The notes under the pieces are model-generated. The model was given only the letters and a program-made list of their open reading frames with translations. It was not told the origin of the DNA and did not search any database. This document shows positions 1-5,605 of a DNA stretch of 5,615 nucleotides, piece after piece (positions within the stretch are counted from its first letter, which is position 1; each line of letters starts with the position of its first letter). Location of the stretch: NCBI GenBank assembly GCA_002083565.1, contig MSXM01000043.1:66632-72246 (forward strand). The letters run 5' to 3'. This stretch comes from Nitrospira sp. ST-bin4. Lineage in GTDB: Bacteria; Nitrospirota; Nitrospiria; Nitrospirales; Nitrospiraceae. The position numbers and the translations under genes were made by a program.

Positions 1-253
1 GTAGGGGTGGTGAGCAGGCCCACTGGTGAGTGGGAAGCCTGAAGCTCCTCCAAGACCTCCACAAGACAGACAAGAGCTCTCAGACCCGCCTCCGCTTCGT
101 TGTGTCTCTCCTCCTCTTCCTCGTGCGTTTCTCCCTACTACAATGACAAATGAATTTCCTACATATGGTGTGGTGTGTTTATGAGACCTATGGATCGTGG
201 TGCTCTGTCAGTCGGTAGAGAGCGAGACGGGCGGGAGAAGCAGAACTGGCTGG

Positions 254-304
254 ACGAGCAAGACGTGGGGATCGGTCTATTTCGTCTAGCTCGTTTGTTT
301 TGTT
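254..304 (+). terminator. Possible rho-independent terminator
   Basis: ACGAGCAAGACG (254-265) pairs with CGTCTAGCTCGT (283-294) in 11 of 12 positions, with one A-A mismatch. The loop is 17 bases. A T-rich tail (294-304, broken by two G) follows directly, and then the G10 run. This order fits an intrinsic terminator on the + strand. The long loop and the imperfect T tract weaken the case, and no upstream gene is visible that it would serve. Confidence 0.3.
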
Positions 305-799
305 GGGGGGGGGGACCGGAAACGCATCAGAGGAACCACATAGACCCAATAAACCAAAGGAACAAAACCGCCCGCTCTTGTGTGGGATCCCGAAGCTGCC
401 ATCCGAACCGAGTGATGTCCGGCAATCCTTCAGTCGCCCTCGCTGATTGCCCCGCGCCTCACTCTTCGTACTGGCTCGCATCTAACGGCCATGCCTACTG
501 GCACCGAGTATCGATAGCGCGTCCCCTGAACCATCACCCCGCCACTGAAGCAGGAGCGGTGCCCTTTGCACGCTGGCTGCACAAGAGCGGGTCACACTCG
601 AACGAGGCTGCTAACCTCTCATAGCATTCCACCTCTCTCAGTTCTGAGGTAATCATGCTCGCCTCGAAATCAACGAGGCCAGGATCGCCAGGCCCTGTCG
701 AAAATCGCCCCACCACCGGGAACGATGGTGGCGGAATCACTCCTCCAGTGGTGAGAACACCGAATGCCGTTCGGTCTGCGTTGATCAGGCGTCATCCCT

Positions 800-829
800 A
801 CTGCCAGAACCCGGAGGTGTTCTGGCAGT
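800..829. repeat. Perfect 11-bp inverted repeat (hairpin)
   Basis: ACTGCCAGAAC (800-810) and GTTCTGGCAGT (819-829) are exact reverse complements separated by the 8 bases CCGGAGGT. No T run follows on either side, so it is not a classical terminator. It lies 113 bp before the excisionase start and could be an operator, a recombinase or excisionase binding site, or an RNA hairpin. The symmetry is read directly from the sequence; the role is unknown. Confidence 0.6.
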
Positions 830-870
830 GCCCTCTCAGGCCACTCATGAGACACTGAGAATAGAGAGCC

Positions 871-916
871 GCGTGTTCGGTTGGCCCCATCAGCTGAACC
901 TGGATACGGAACACGC
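871..916. promoter_or_regulatory. Inverted-repeat leader upstream of the excisionase gene
   Basis: GCGTGTTC (871-878) is an exact reverse complement of GAACACGC (909-916). Inside it, GGTT (879-882) pairs with AACC (897-900), and GGC (883-885) can continue against GCT (893-895) with one bulged G. The result is a two-level stem with an 8-base one-sided interior loop (901-908). It ends 25 bp before the excisionase ATG and just before the purine-rich GAAGGA at 922-927. It may be an operator for a dimeric regulator, such as the excisionase itself, or a 5' UTR structure. I see no convincing -35/-10 pair here. Confidence 0.4.
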
Positions 917-941
917 TTCACGAAGGATCGTAGAGTGACCG

Positions 942-1265
942 ATGAAGCAGTATCTCGACATCGCCGCACTGGCAGAGCGCCTCCGGATTAAACGGTCGAC
1001 GCTCTATGCCTGGGCCGCGCAGGGCACGATCCCGCATCTGAAGCTCGGGCGCTTATTGCGGTTCGACCCCGACGAGATCCAGGCCTGGCTCCACGATCAA
1101 CGGCGCAATCCCGCTCCAGCTCCCACGCCCCGCAGACGCCGGTACGGCACCGATCACGTAGACGACCTGATTGCCCAGGCCAAACGCGAGGTCTATACTC
1201 CGTTCCGCGGGAAACCAGACCAAGACAGGGCCACACGAAAGGGGGACACCCATGGCTCTGTATAG
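942..1265 (+). CDS. Helix-turn-helix excisionase-like DNA-binding protein
   Basis: This 107-residue protein carries an N-terminal MerR/excisionase-type winged helix-turn-helix at about residues 4-51. The pattern is typical of the family: a hydrophobic start, an AERL...IKRSTLYAWAAQGTIP recognition segment, LGRLLRF, and a closing DEIQAWL helix. A Pro/Arg-rich linker (56-67) leads to a charged tail (68-107) with a DDLIAQAKREVYTP segment that is not part of the DNA-binding fold. ATG 942 is the first possible start because a TGA lies in frame at 936-938; GAAGGA at 922-927 is a rather distant ribosome binding site. The last 14 bp overlap the integrase start, so the two are probably co-transcribed and translationally coupled. 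Known relatives act as recombination directionality factors or as repressors/activators of integrase genes. Excisionase is the likelier role here, inferred from the pairing. Confidence 0.85.
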   Translation: MKQYLDIAALAERLRIKRSTLYAWAAQGTIPHLKLGRLLRFDPDEIQAWLHDQRRNPAPAPTPRRRRYGTDHVDDLIAQAKREVYTPFRGKPDQDRATRKGDTHGSV

Positions 1266-2328
1266 GCGAGGACCAGTCTGGTGGATGCGGTTGAGTTATC
1301 AGGGACGGCAGGTTCGTCGGTCGACGGAAGTGACCGACCGGAAAATGGCCGAGCGGATCTATGGCAAGGTGCTGGGGCTCATGGCCGAGGGGAAATGGTT
1401 TGAGCGATCTCCGGGGCAGGACAAAGTGGTGACGGACTTGCTGGAGCGCTATTTACGCGATCACTCCGCGCCCAATAAGGCAGCGACGACGCATAATCGC
1501 GACAAGAGTCTCGCCGCGCACTTGCTCCGCGCCTTCGGGACGGTGCCGGTGGATCAGCTGCGCCCGGCGCAGCTCGCGGACTATAAAGCGAGCCGACGCG
1601 CGGCCGGGGCGGCCCCCAAGACCGTCAATGACGAGCTCACGTTGCTCGGCCACGCCTACAAGCTCGCCCTGCTGGAGTGGGAGTGGGTGACCGACAATCC
1701 GGTGCTCAAGGTCAAGAAGGAGAAGATCCGCTCCAAACCGGGACGCTGGCTCACGGCCGAGGAGGAGGCTCGACTCTTGGCCGCCTCGCCTTGCTGGTTG
1801 CAGGAACTGGTGCTGTTTGCCTTGCACACGGGGATGCGGCAAAGCGAGATCCTGAACCTGCACTGGTCGCAGGTGGATCTCACCCGCCGGACGCTCATGA
1901 TCCTCGAGCAGAAAAACGGCGGGCAGGATACCTTGCCGCTCAATGCGACGGCGGTCGAGGTGCTGCAGGCGCGGGCGAAGGTTCGGTCCATCAGCACCGC
2001 CCACGTGTTTTTCAACCACGCGGAACACCGGTGGGACGCTCGGAACCTGTTGCGGGCGTTCTATCAGGCGCGCCGGAAGGCAAGGATCGAAGGCTTTCGC
2101 TTCCATGATCTCCGGCATACGTTTGCCAGCCGCTTGGTGCAGGCCGGGGTGGATCTCTACACGGTTCAACGTTTGGGCCGGTGGAAATGCATGAAGATGG
2201 TGCAGCACTATGGGCATCATTACCCGGAGAGTTTGCGCGGCGGGGCGGAGGTGCTGGATCGGCTGCGGGCGCAGGCTAGCACAAACCTAGCACAATTGGC
2301 CGGGGTGGCAGCCGGAAGCACGGCGTAA
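1252..2328 (+). CDS. int: Tyrosine recombinase / site-specific integrase
   Basis: This 358-residue integrase would insert and excise the element by site-specific recombination. Residues 1-50 resemble an arm-type DNA-binding domain (RRGPVWWMRLSYQGRQVRRST). About 54-158 form the SAM-like core-binding domain and 165-340 the catalytic domain. All catalytic positions are present: R196 in HTGMRQSEI, K221 in LEQKNGG, H285 and R288 in HDLRH, W311 in LGRWK at the His/Trp position, and nucleophile Y320 in MVQHYGHHYPE. I chose ATG 1252 because GGGGG at 1241-1245 sits 6 bases upstream and the domain begins there. The same frame stays open upstream to ATG 1171, but that part lies inside the excisionase gene and reads as shadow. 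The gene stops 12 bp before the tRNA-Arg 3' end, so that end is the likely attachment site. Length and active site look intact and functional. Confidence 0.95.
   Translation: MALYRRGPVWWMRLSYQGRQVRRSTEVTDRKMAERIYGKVLGLMAEGKWFERSPGQDKVVTDLLERYLRDHSAPNKAATTHNRDKSLAAHLLRAFGTVPVDQLRPAQLADYKASRRAAGAAPKTVNDELTLLGHAYKLALLEWEWVTDNPVLKVKKEKIRSKPGRWLTAEEEARLLAASPCWLQELVLFALHTGMRQSEILNLHWSQVDLTRRTLMILEQKNGGQDTLPLNATAVEVLQARAKVRSISTAHVFFNHAEHRWDARNLLRAFYQARRKARIEGFRFHDLRHTFASRLVQAGVDLYTVQRLGRWKCMKMVQHYGHHYPESLRGGAEVLDRLRAQASTNLAQLAGVAAGSTA
2276..2295. repeat. Tandem 9-bp repeat CTAGCACAA x2 inside the int 3' end
   Basis: CTAGCACAA occurs at 2276-2284 and again at 2287-2295, separated by AC. The start-to-start distance is 11 bp, about one helical turn. 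The repeat lies within the last codons of the integrase, 46-65 bp from the tRNA CCA end. Short direct repeats spaced by a helical turn close to an attachment site are typical of integrase arm sites or excisionase sites; that role is inferred from position only. Confidence 0.45.
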
Positions 2329-2417
<89 letters not shown>

Positions 2418-2428
2418 ACATGTGGTAC

Positions 2429-2457
2429 ATGAATCATGTTATGCGAAGGCTTGTCAA
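2429..2457 (-). promoter_or_regulatory. Possible promoter for tRNA-Arg
   Basis: On the - strand a perfect TTGACA (2457-2452) is followed after 17 bp by ATTCAT (2434-2429), a weak -10 with three matches to TATAAT. Transcription would start near 2422, a few bases before the mature tRNA 5' end at 2417. A 13-bp palindrome ACATGA-A-TCATGT (2427-2439) overlaps the -10 area. The -35 is convincing and the -10 is not; read-through from aroK is the alternative. Confidence 0.4.
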
Positions 2458-2488
2458 GAATACGATCCGATACCACAGGCAGCACTCA

Positions 2489-2502
2489 CCGGCTACAGCC
2501 GG
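2489..2502 (-). other. Small hairpin across the aroK stop codon
   Basis: CCGGC-TGTA-GCCGG on the - strand forms a 5-bp GC-rich stem with a 4-base loop that contains the aroK stop codon TAG (2495-2493). No T run follows, so it is not an obvious intrinsic terminator. It could protect the mRNA 3' end or mark a processing point between aroK and the tRNA. Confidence 0.3.
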
Positions 2503-2993
2503 GCAAGAATTTCGTCTGCAATCTGCACGATCGGCCGCCCATCGGTTGCAATGACATGATCAGCCGCAGCCTCATACTTCGGGGTTCGCTCACGCAAAAC
2601 ATCCCGCACTTCGTCGATGAACGACTTGGTGCCCGTCAGTGAAGGACGTTGCGTATCTCGTCCGATGCGTTTCATGATTGTTTCCACCGAGGCCGTCAGC
2701 CAGAAAATGGTGCCTGCAGTTTTCAGCCTGTCGACATTTTCCGGTCGAAGGATTGCACCTCCCCCCGTATCAATAACCAGTCCATCCACATGCGCCATAT
2801 CGCGGCAAACCTGAGATTCAAGATCACGAAAATAGTCCCACCCATGCTGCGCGACAATCTCAGGAATGCTCTGACCGGCCCGTTTCACAACCTCCGCATC
2901 AGTCGATACCATGGTTCGGCCAAGGCGCGAGGCCACCATCTTCCCTACGGTGCTCTTCCCGGTCCCACGATACCCGATGAGCACGACGTTCAT
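2493..2993 (-). CDS. aroK: Shikimate kinase
   Basis: This 166-residue cytoplasmic enzyme transfers phosphate from ATP to shikimate, giving shikimate 3-phosphate, the fifth step of the pathway to chorismate and aromatic amino acids. The Walker A loop GYRGTGKST is at residues 7-15. D32 (in STDAE) matches the shikimate-binding Asp, R56 (in FRDLE) the substrate Arg, GGG 77-79 the glycine loop, R116 (RPSL) the lid Arg and R136 (RTPKY) the second substrate Arg. The first Asp of the usual DxD is Ser30. The length fits the 165-180 of the family. The ATG overlaps the aroE stop by 4 bp (ATGA), which implies translational coupling. aroK and aroL products cannot be told apart by sequence alone; I use aroK as the general name. 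Confidence 0.95.
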   Translation of the reverse strand: MNVVLIGYRGTGKSTVGKMVASRLGRTMVSTDAEVVKRAGQSIPEIVAQHGWDYFRDLESQVCRDMAHVDGLVIDTGGGAILRPENVDRLKTAGTIFWLTASVETIMKRIGRDTQRPSLTGTKSFIDEVRDVLRERTPKYEAAADHVIATDGRPIVQIADEILARL

Positions 2994-3853
2994 TGGAAGC
3001 GGGACTCCAGCACGGCACGCATCACGTCAACCGGAGCGGGCCTGTTCGTCCACAGTTCAAACTGGGTCACCGCCTGGTTGAGAAACATTTCGAGGCCAGG
3101 AATCGTCTTGCACCCGGCGCCCTTGGCTTCCATGAGCAATCGCGTTGCCCTTGGATTGTAGACAATGTCCATAACAGCAAGGTCTGGATGAAACAGCGAG
3201 GCCGGCACGCAGGTCGCGTCGACCTTGGGAGACATGCCGACAGGGGTGCAGTGAATCAGGATCTGCGCGTCAGGTACCGTCCGGCCAAGAGTGCTGTCGT
3301 CGAGAAACGCATCCTCAATGGCCACATTCGATTTGGACCGGAGATCGCTTGCCAATGCCGTACGTTCTTTGTCATCGACTCCAAGCAGGGTCAACTTGTC
3401 TGCTCCGGAATCCGCCGCCAGGGCGAATGCGATAGCCCGCGCGGCACCTCCTGATCCCAGCATGACGATGCGCCGGCCCGTGAGCGTGACCCCGCCCTCA
3501 CGCAACGCCCGCAAGGCGCCCGTGGCGTCGGTATTGTAGCCAATCAGCCGACCGTTCTCAGCCACGATAGTATTGATGGCGCCGATGTGCTGCGCCGTCG
3601 GTTCCAGATCGTCCAGAAAAGGGACCGCAGATACCTTGTGCGGGATAGTCACACTGGCCCCGCGAAAGTTCCCCAACGCGCGGAGGCCCTGGATCGCTTC
3701 TCCAATCATCCCCACTTTCCACGCCAGATATACACAGTCAATGCCAAGCGCCTGAAAGGCCGCATTGTGGATGGCTGGAGAGAGCGAATGCTCGACAGGA
3801 TTTCCGATAACCCCACAAAACTCAGTGTGAGCGCCAATATCCATCTGCTTCAT
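2990..3853 (-). CDS. aroE: Shikimate dehydrogenase
   Basis: This enzyme reduces 3-dehydroshikimate to shikimate, the step just before the neighbouring aroK. From ATG 3853 it has 287 residues. The substrate domain shows SLSP (23-26), catalytic K73 in VTIPHK, N94 in GAINT and D109 in YNTDA. The nucleotide domain shows the glycine loop GSGGAARA (133-140), followed by CTPVGM (202-207), DIVYNP (229-234) and the closing GLEMFLNQAVTQFELWT (253-269). The normal NADP motif NRTxxR/K after the second strand is replaced by GVDDKER (158-164). I prefer ATG 3853 because AGGG lies 8 bases upstream; the frame can also begin at GTG 3862, adding three residues. The gene follows the SDR by 28 bp and overlaps aroK by 4 bp. 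Confidence 0.95.
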   Translation of the reverse strand: MKQMDIGAHTEFCGVIGNPVEHSLSPAIHNAAFQALGIDCVYLAWKVGMIGEAIQGLRALGNFRGASVTIPHKVSAVPFLDDLEPTAQHIGAINTIVAENGRLIGYNTDATGALRALREGGVTLTGRRIVMLGSGGAARAIAFALAADSGADKLTLLGVDDKERTALASDLRSKSNVAIEDAFLDDSTLGRTVPDAQILIHCTPVGMSPKVDATCVPASLFHPDLAVMDIVYNPRATRLLMEAKGAGCKTIPGLEMFLNQAVTQFELWTNRPAPVDVMRAVLESRFQ

Positions 3854-3881
3854 GTCACACACCCTACAGGGAAGCTTTGAG

Positions 3882-4643
3882 CTACCCCTTATAGACGGTC
3901 ATCCCTCCATCGATCGTGAACGTTCCGCCGGTCACCCATATCGCTTCATCGGATGCCAGGTACAACACCATACCGGCGACCTCCTCGGGAGTCCCCGCAC
4001 GACGAATGGAATACTGTGCAAGAATCGACTGAAGCATCTCCGGGTTTGCCATAAGAGGTGCCGCCATTGGTGTATCGATCAGAGCGGGATTCACGACGTT
4101 GCAGCGAATCCCGTCTTTGGCGTAATCGATGGCAACTGCTCGAGTAAGCGCATCGAGACCACCTTTTGAGGCGGAATAGGCGGATAACCCCGGAATACCG
4201 ACCACACTGGCGACAGATGAGATGTTCACAATGCAACCGCATCCCTGTTTCAGCATCTGAGGAACAACGGCTCTCGTCATCCGGAACACGCCGGTGAGAT
4301 TGATGTCGAAGATCTTGTCCCACGTTGCATCATCGATTTCATGCAATCGCTTGCCGAAGTCGCCGATCCCGGCATTGTTGACCAATACGTCAATCCGGCC
4401 GAAGCTGTCGATGGTTTTCCGGACAACGTCCTGGGCATGCACCTCATCCGTCACAGAACCGGCAACAGCCAGGGCTCTCCCATTGCTCTGCCGGACGATC
4501 TTCACCACCCGGTCCAATTCCTGTTGGCGGCGTCCAGTGACAACCACCGACGCGCCTTCCAGGGCAAACCGCTTGGCCACCGCCTCTCCAATCCCGGCAT
4601 TCCCCCCCGTAATGACGGCAACTTTTCCTTCAAGCCGCTTCAT
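3882..4643 (-). CDS. Short-chain dehydrogenase/reductase (SDR), FabG-like
   Basis: This 253-residue classical SDR is a cytoplasmic NAD(P)-dependent oxidoreductase. The cofactor motif TGGNAGIG is at 12-19, NNAG at 89-92, N115 in INLTG, and the active site is S143-Y156-K160 (SSVASV...SAYSASK), so the catalytic tetrad is complete. RR at 38-39 after the second strand suggests NADP(H) rather than NAD. The C-terminal TFTIDGG is typical. The substrate cannot be read from sequence: FabG-like, glucose dehydrogenase-like and many other SDRs share these features. It starts 5 bp after trmI ends, with AAGGGG (4658-4653) inside the last trmI codons as ribosome binding site, and it precedes aroE by 28 bp, so it is an operon member. 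A link to shikimate metabolism is only guilt by association. Confidence 0.93.
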   Translation of the reverse strand: MKRLEGKVAVITGGNAGIGEAVAKRFALEGASVVVTGRRQQELDRVVKIVRQSNGRALAVAGSVTDEVHAQDVVRKTIDSFGRIDVLVNNAGIGDFGKRLHEIDDATWDKIFDINLTGVFRMTRAVVPQMLKQGCGCIVNISSVASVVGIPGLSAYSASKGGLDALTRAVAIDYAKDGIRCNVVNPALIDTPMAAPLMANPEMLQSILAQYSIRRAGTPEEVAGMVLYLASDEAIWVTGGTFTIDGGMTVYKG

Positions 4644-4648
4644 TCCAG

Positions 4649-5515
4649 TCAGCCCCTTTCTTCACTCTCCAGCCCTGTGCCGAAAGTGTCGTCGCCTATT
4701 TCCCGCTCCTGGCCTGCAGTCAGCAAACCCGGTTCCACTTTCCTTGCCACCGTGAGAAAGCCCGAATGGGCAACCATGCGGTGATCGGGCCGCACACTTC
4801 GACCTTGAACCGACCAGGTCCTCAGCAACGTCTCAAATGTTTCCACCATGGCAAAGACTGCCGTACGCTCAAGTGCCTCGACCGTTTGCATAACTTGAGG
4901 AACTGTGGGAACGAAACTCACATAGATCCCGCCGGACCGAAGCGCACTGGCGGCATGAGGAATCACCTGCCATGGCTCCGGAAGATCGAGGACCACGCGA
5001 TCGAACGGGATGCCATCATCAAGCAACTCAATGCCCTCATAGGCATTCTTGCGCAATGACACCAGGTTCGAAACAGGCCCCATATAGCGCTCGATGTTGA
5101 GCAGCGCAGTGCGCGCAAAGTCGTCCCGCACGTCATAGGTCACCACCAGGCCTCTGAGCCCGACGGCGCGCAATAGTGCCATGGTCAGAGCTCCTGACCC
5201 GGTTCCGGCCTCAAATACCCGGGCCCCCGGATAGACATCCGCCCACATTGGAATAAGCGCAAGATCCTTTGGGTAAAGCACTTGCGCGCCACGTGGCATC
5301 TTGAGCACATAGTCCCCAAACGTCGGCCGGATCGCCAACATCTTCTTCCCGCGGGACAACGTCACCATGGTTGCATCAAGGCGTCCTATAAGCGCATCGT
5401 GTGCGATAGTCTGCCCGCTGAATTGATATATTTCCCCGGCCTTCAGTGTCAGCGCATAGTGACGCCCCTTCTGATCGACGAGATGAATCCGTTCACCATT
5501 GGCAAGCTGCAACAT
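4649..5515 (-). CDS. trmI: tRNA (adenine(58)-N1)-methyltransferase TrmI
   Basis: This 288-residue SAM-dependent enzyme methylates N1 of A58 in the tRNA T loop. After an N-terminal beta domain (about 1-65), the Rossmann methyltransferase domain shows motif I EAGTGSGALT (102-111), the acidic D128 in YDVR for the SAM ribose, motif IV DLPEPW (177-182) and the family signature RPDHRMVAHSGFL (242-254). Residues 260-288 form a Glu/Gly-rich tail slightly longer than usual. ATG 5515 is the start, since an in-frame TAG lies 9 bases upstream; no good Shine-Dalgarno precedes it. It is the first visible gene of the leftward operon, 5 bp before the SDR. Bacterial TrmI acts as a homotetramer and stabilises tRNA, and the tRNA-Arg in this window carries the target A58. 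Confidence 0.93.
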   Translation of the reverse strand: MLQLANGERIHLVDQKGRHYALTLKAGEIYQFSGQTIAHDALIGRLDATMVTLSRGKKMLAIRPTFGDYVLKMPRGAQVLYPKDLALIPMWADVYPGARVFEAGTGSGALTMALLRAVGLRGLVVTYDVRDDFARTALLNIERYMGPVSNLVSLRKNAYEGIELLDDGIPFDRVVLDLPEPWQVIPHAASALRSGGIYVSFVPTVPQVMQTVEALERTAVFAMVETFETLLRTWSVQGRSVRPDHRMVAHSGFLTVARKVEPGLLTAGQEREIGDDTFGTGLESEERG

Positions 5516-5599
5516 GGCGGCATTCTAGGGGGTTCATTCTATGGTTTGCAACCGAGCACCCGTCCTTCGAGCCGATGTTTCATGACAGTTCGTCGAGGA

Positions 5600-5605
5600 A
5601 TTATA
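5600..5605 (-). promoter_or_regulatory. Possible -10 element for the trmI operon
   Basis: TATAAT on the - strand (5605-5600) matches the consensus exactly and would start transcription near 5593, leaving a leader of about 78 nt before trmI. The matching -35 would fall beyond the window end at about 5622, so the promoter cannot be confirmed. The same bases overlap the candidate start of a divergent gene. Confidence 0.3.

Larger units (their letters stand above)
1..941. other. Gene-poor left region of the putative integrated element
   Basis: I find no convincing gene in these 941 bases. The longest open frame (175-624, +) begins at GTG without a good ribosome binding site, uses many rare codons (ATA, AGA, AGG, CTA), runs through ten consecutive G and resembles no family I know. 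The - strand frames at 188-481 and 670-969 are equally unconvincing. What can be seen is structure: a hairpin at 16-40, an 18-base pyrimidine run at 105-122, a hairpin with a T-rich tail at 254-304, G10 at 305-314, and inverted repeats at 631-650, 661-679, 710-731, 760-774, 800-829 and 871-916. The stretch precedes the xis-int pair, so I infer it is non-coding or decayed sequence of the integrated element, with the part nearest 941 possibly regulatory. Confidence 0.55.

Noticed and set aside
16..40. Hairpin AGGC-CCACT / AGTGG-(GAA)-GCCT as a terminator
   Set aside because: The stem is bulged and no T run follows; it may be a chance fold.
202..223. tRNA D-arm-like motif (CAGTCGGTAGAG at 209-220)
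   Set aside because: It resembles a D loop, but no acceptor stem, anticodon arm or TTCGA/TTCAA T arm follows at the right distance, so no tRNA or tRNA fragment is supported.
175..624. 149-codon open frame on the + strand
   Set aside because: GTG start with no clear ribosome binding site, many rare codons, passage through G10, no recognisable domain, and a composition rich in His, Asn, Arg and Ser typical of chance translation.
881..908. TTGGCC...GATACG as an excisionase promoter
   Set aside because: Both boxes match the consensus poorly and they overlap the inverted repeat; too weak to call.
670..969. 99-codon open frame on the - strand
   Set aside because: It crosses the inverted-repeat leader and the excisionase start, has a low-complexity look and matches no family I know.
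1171..1251. Longer integrase start at ATG 1171
   Set aside because: The extra 27 residues lie wholly inside the excisionase gene in another frame and do not look like an integrase N-terminus; ATG 1252 has GGGGG 6 bases upstream.
1453..2220. 255-codon open frame opposite the integrase
   Set aside because: Antisense shadow of a clearly functional integrase; it is rich in Arg, Pro and Gln and has no domain.
1..2328. Second copy of the tRNA-Arg 3' end as attL/attR partner
   Set aside because: Searched by eye for GGCAGGAATTGAACC, TGGTGCGCCC and parts of them; only short chance matches were seen, so the partner site is probably outside.
2649..3161. + strand frames opposite aroK, aroE, SDR and trmI
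   Set aside because: All are antisense shadows of well-supported genes with complete catalytic motifs.
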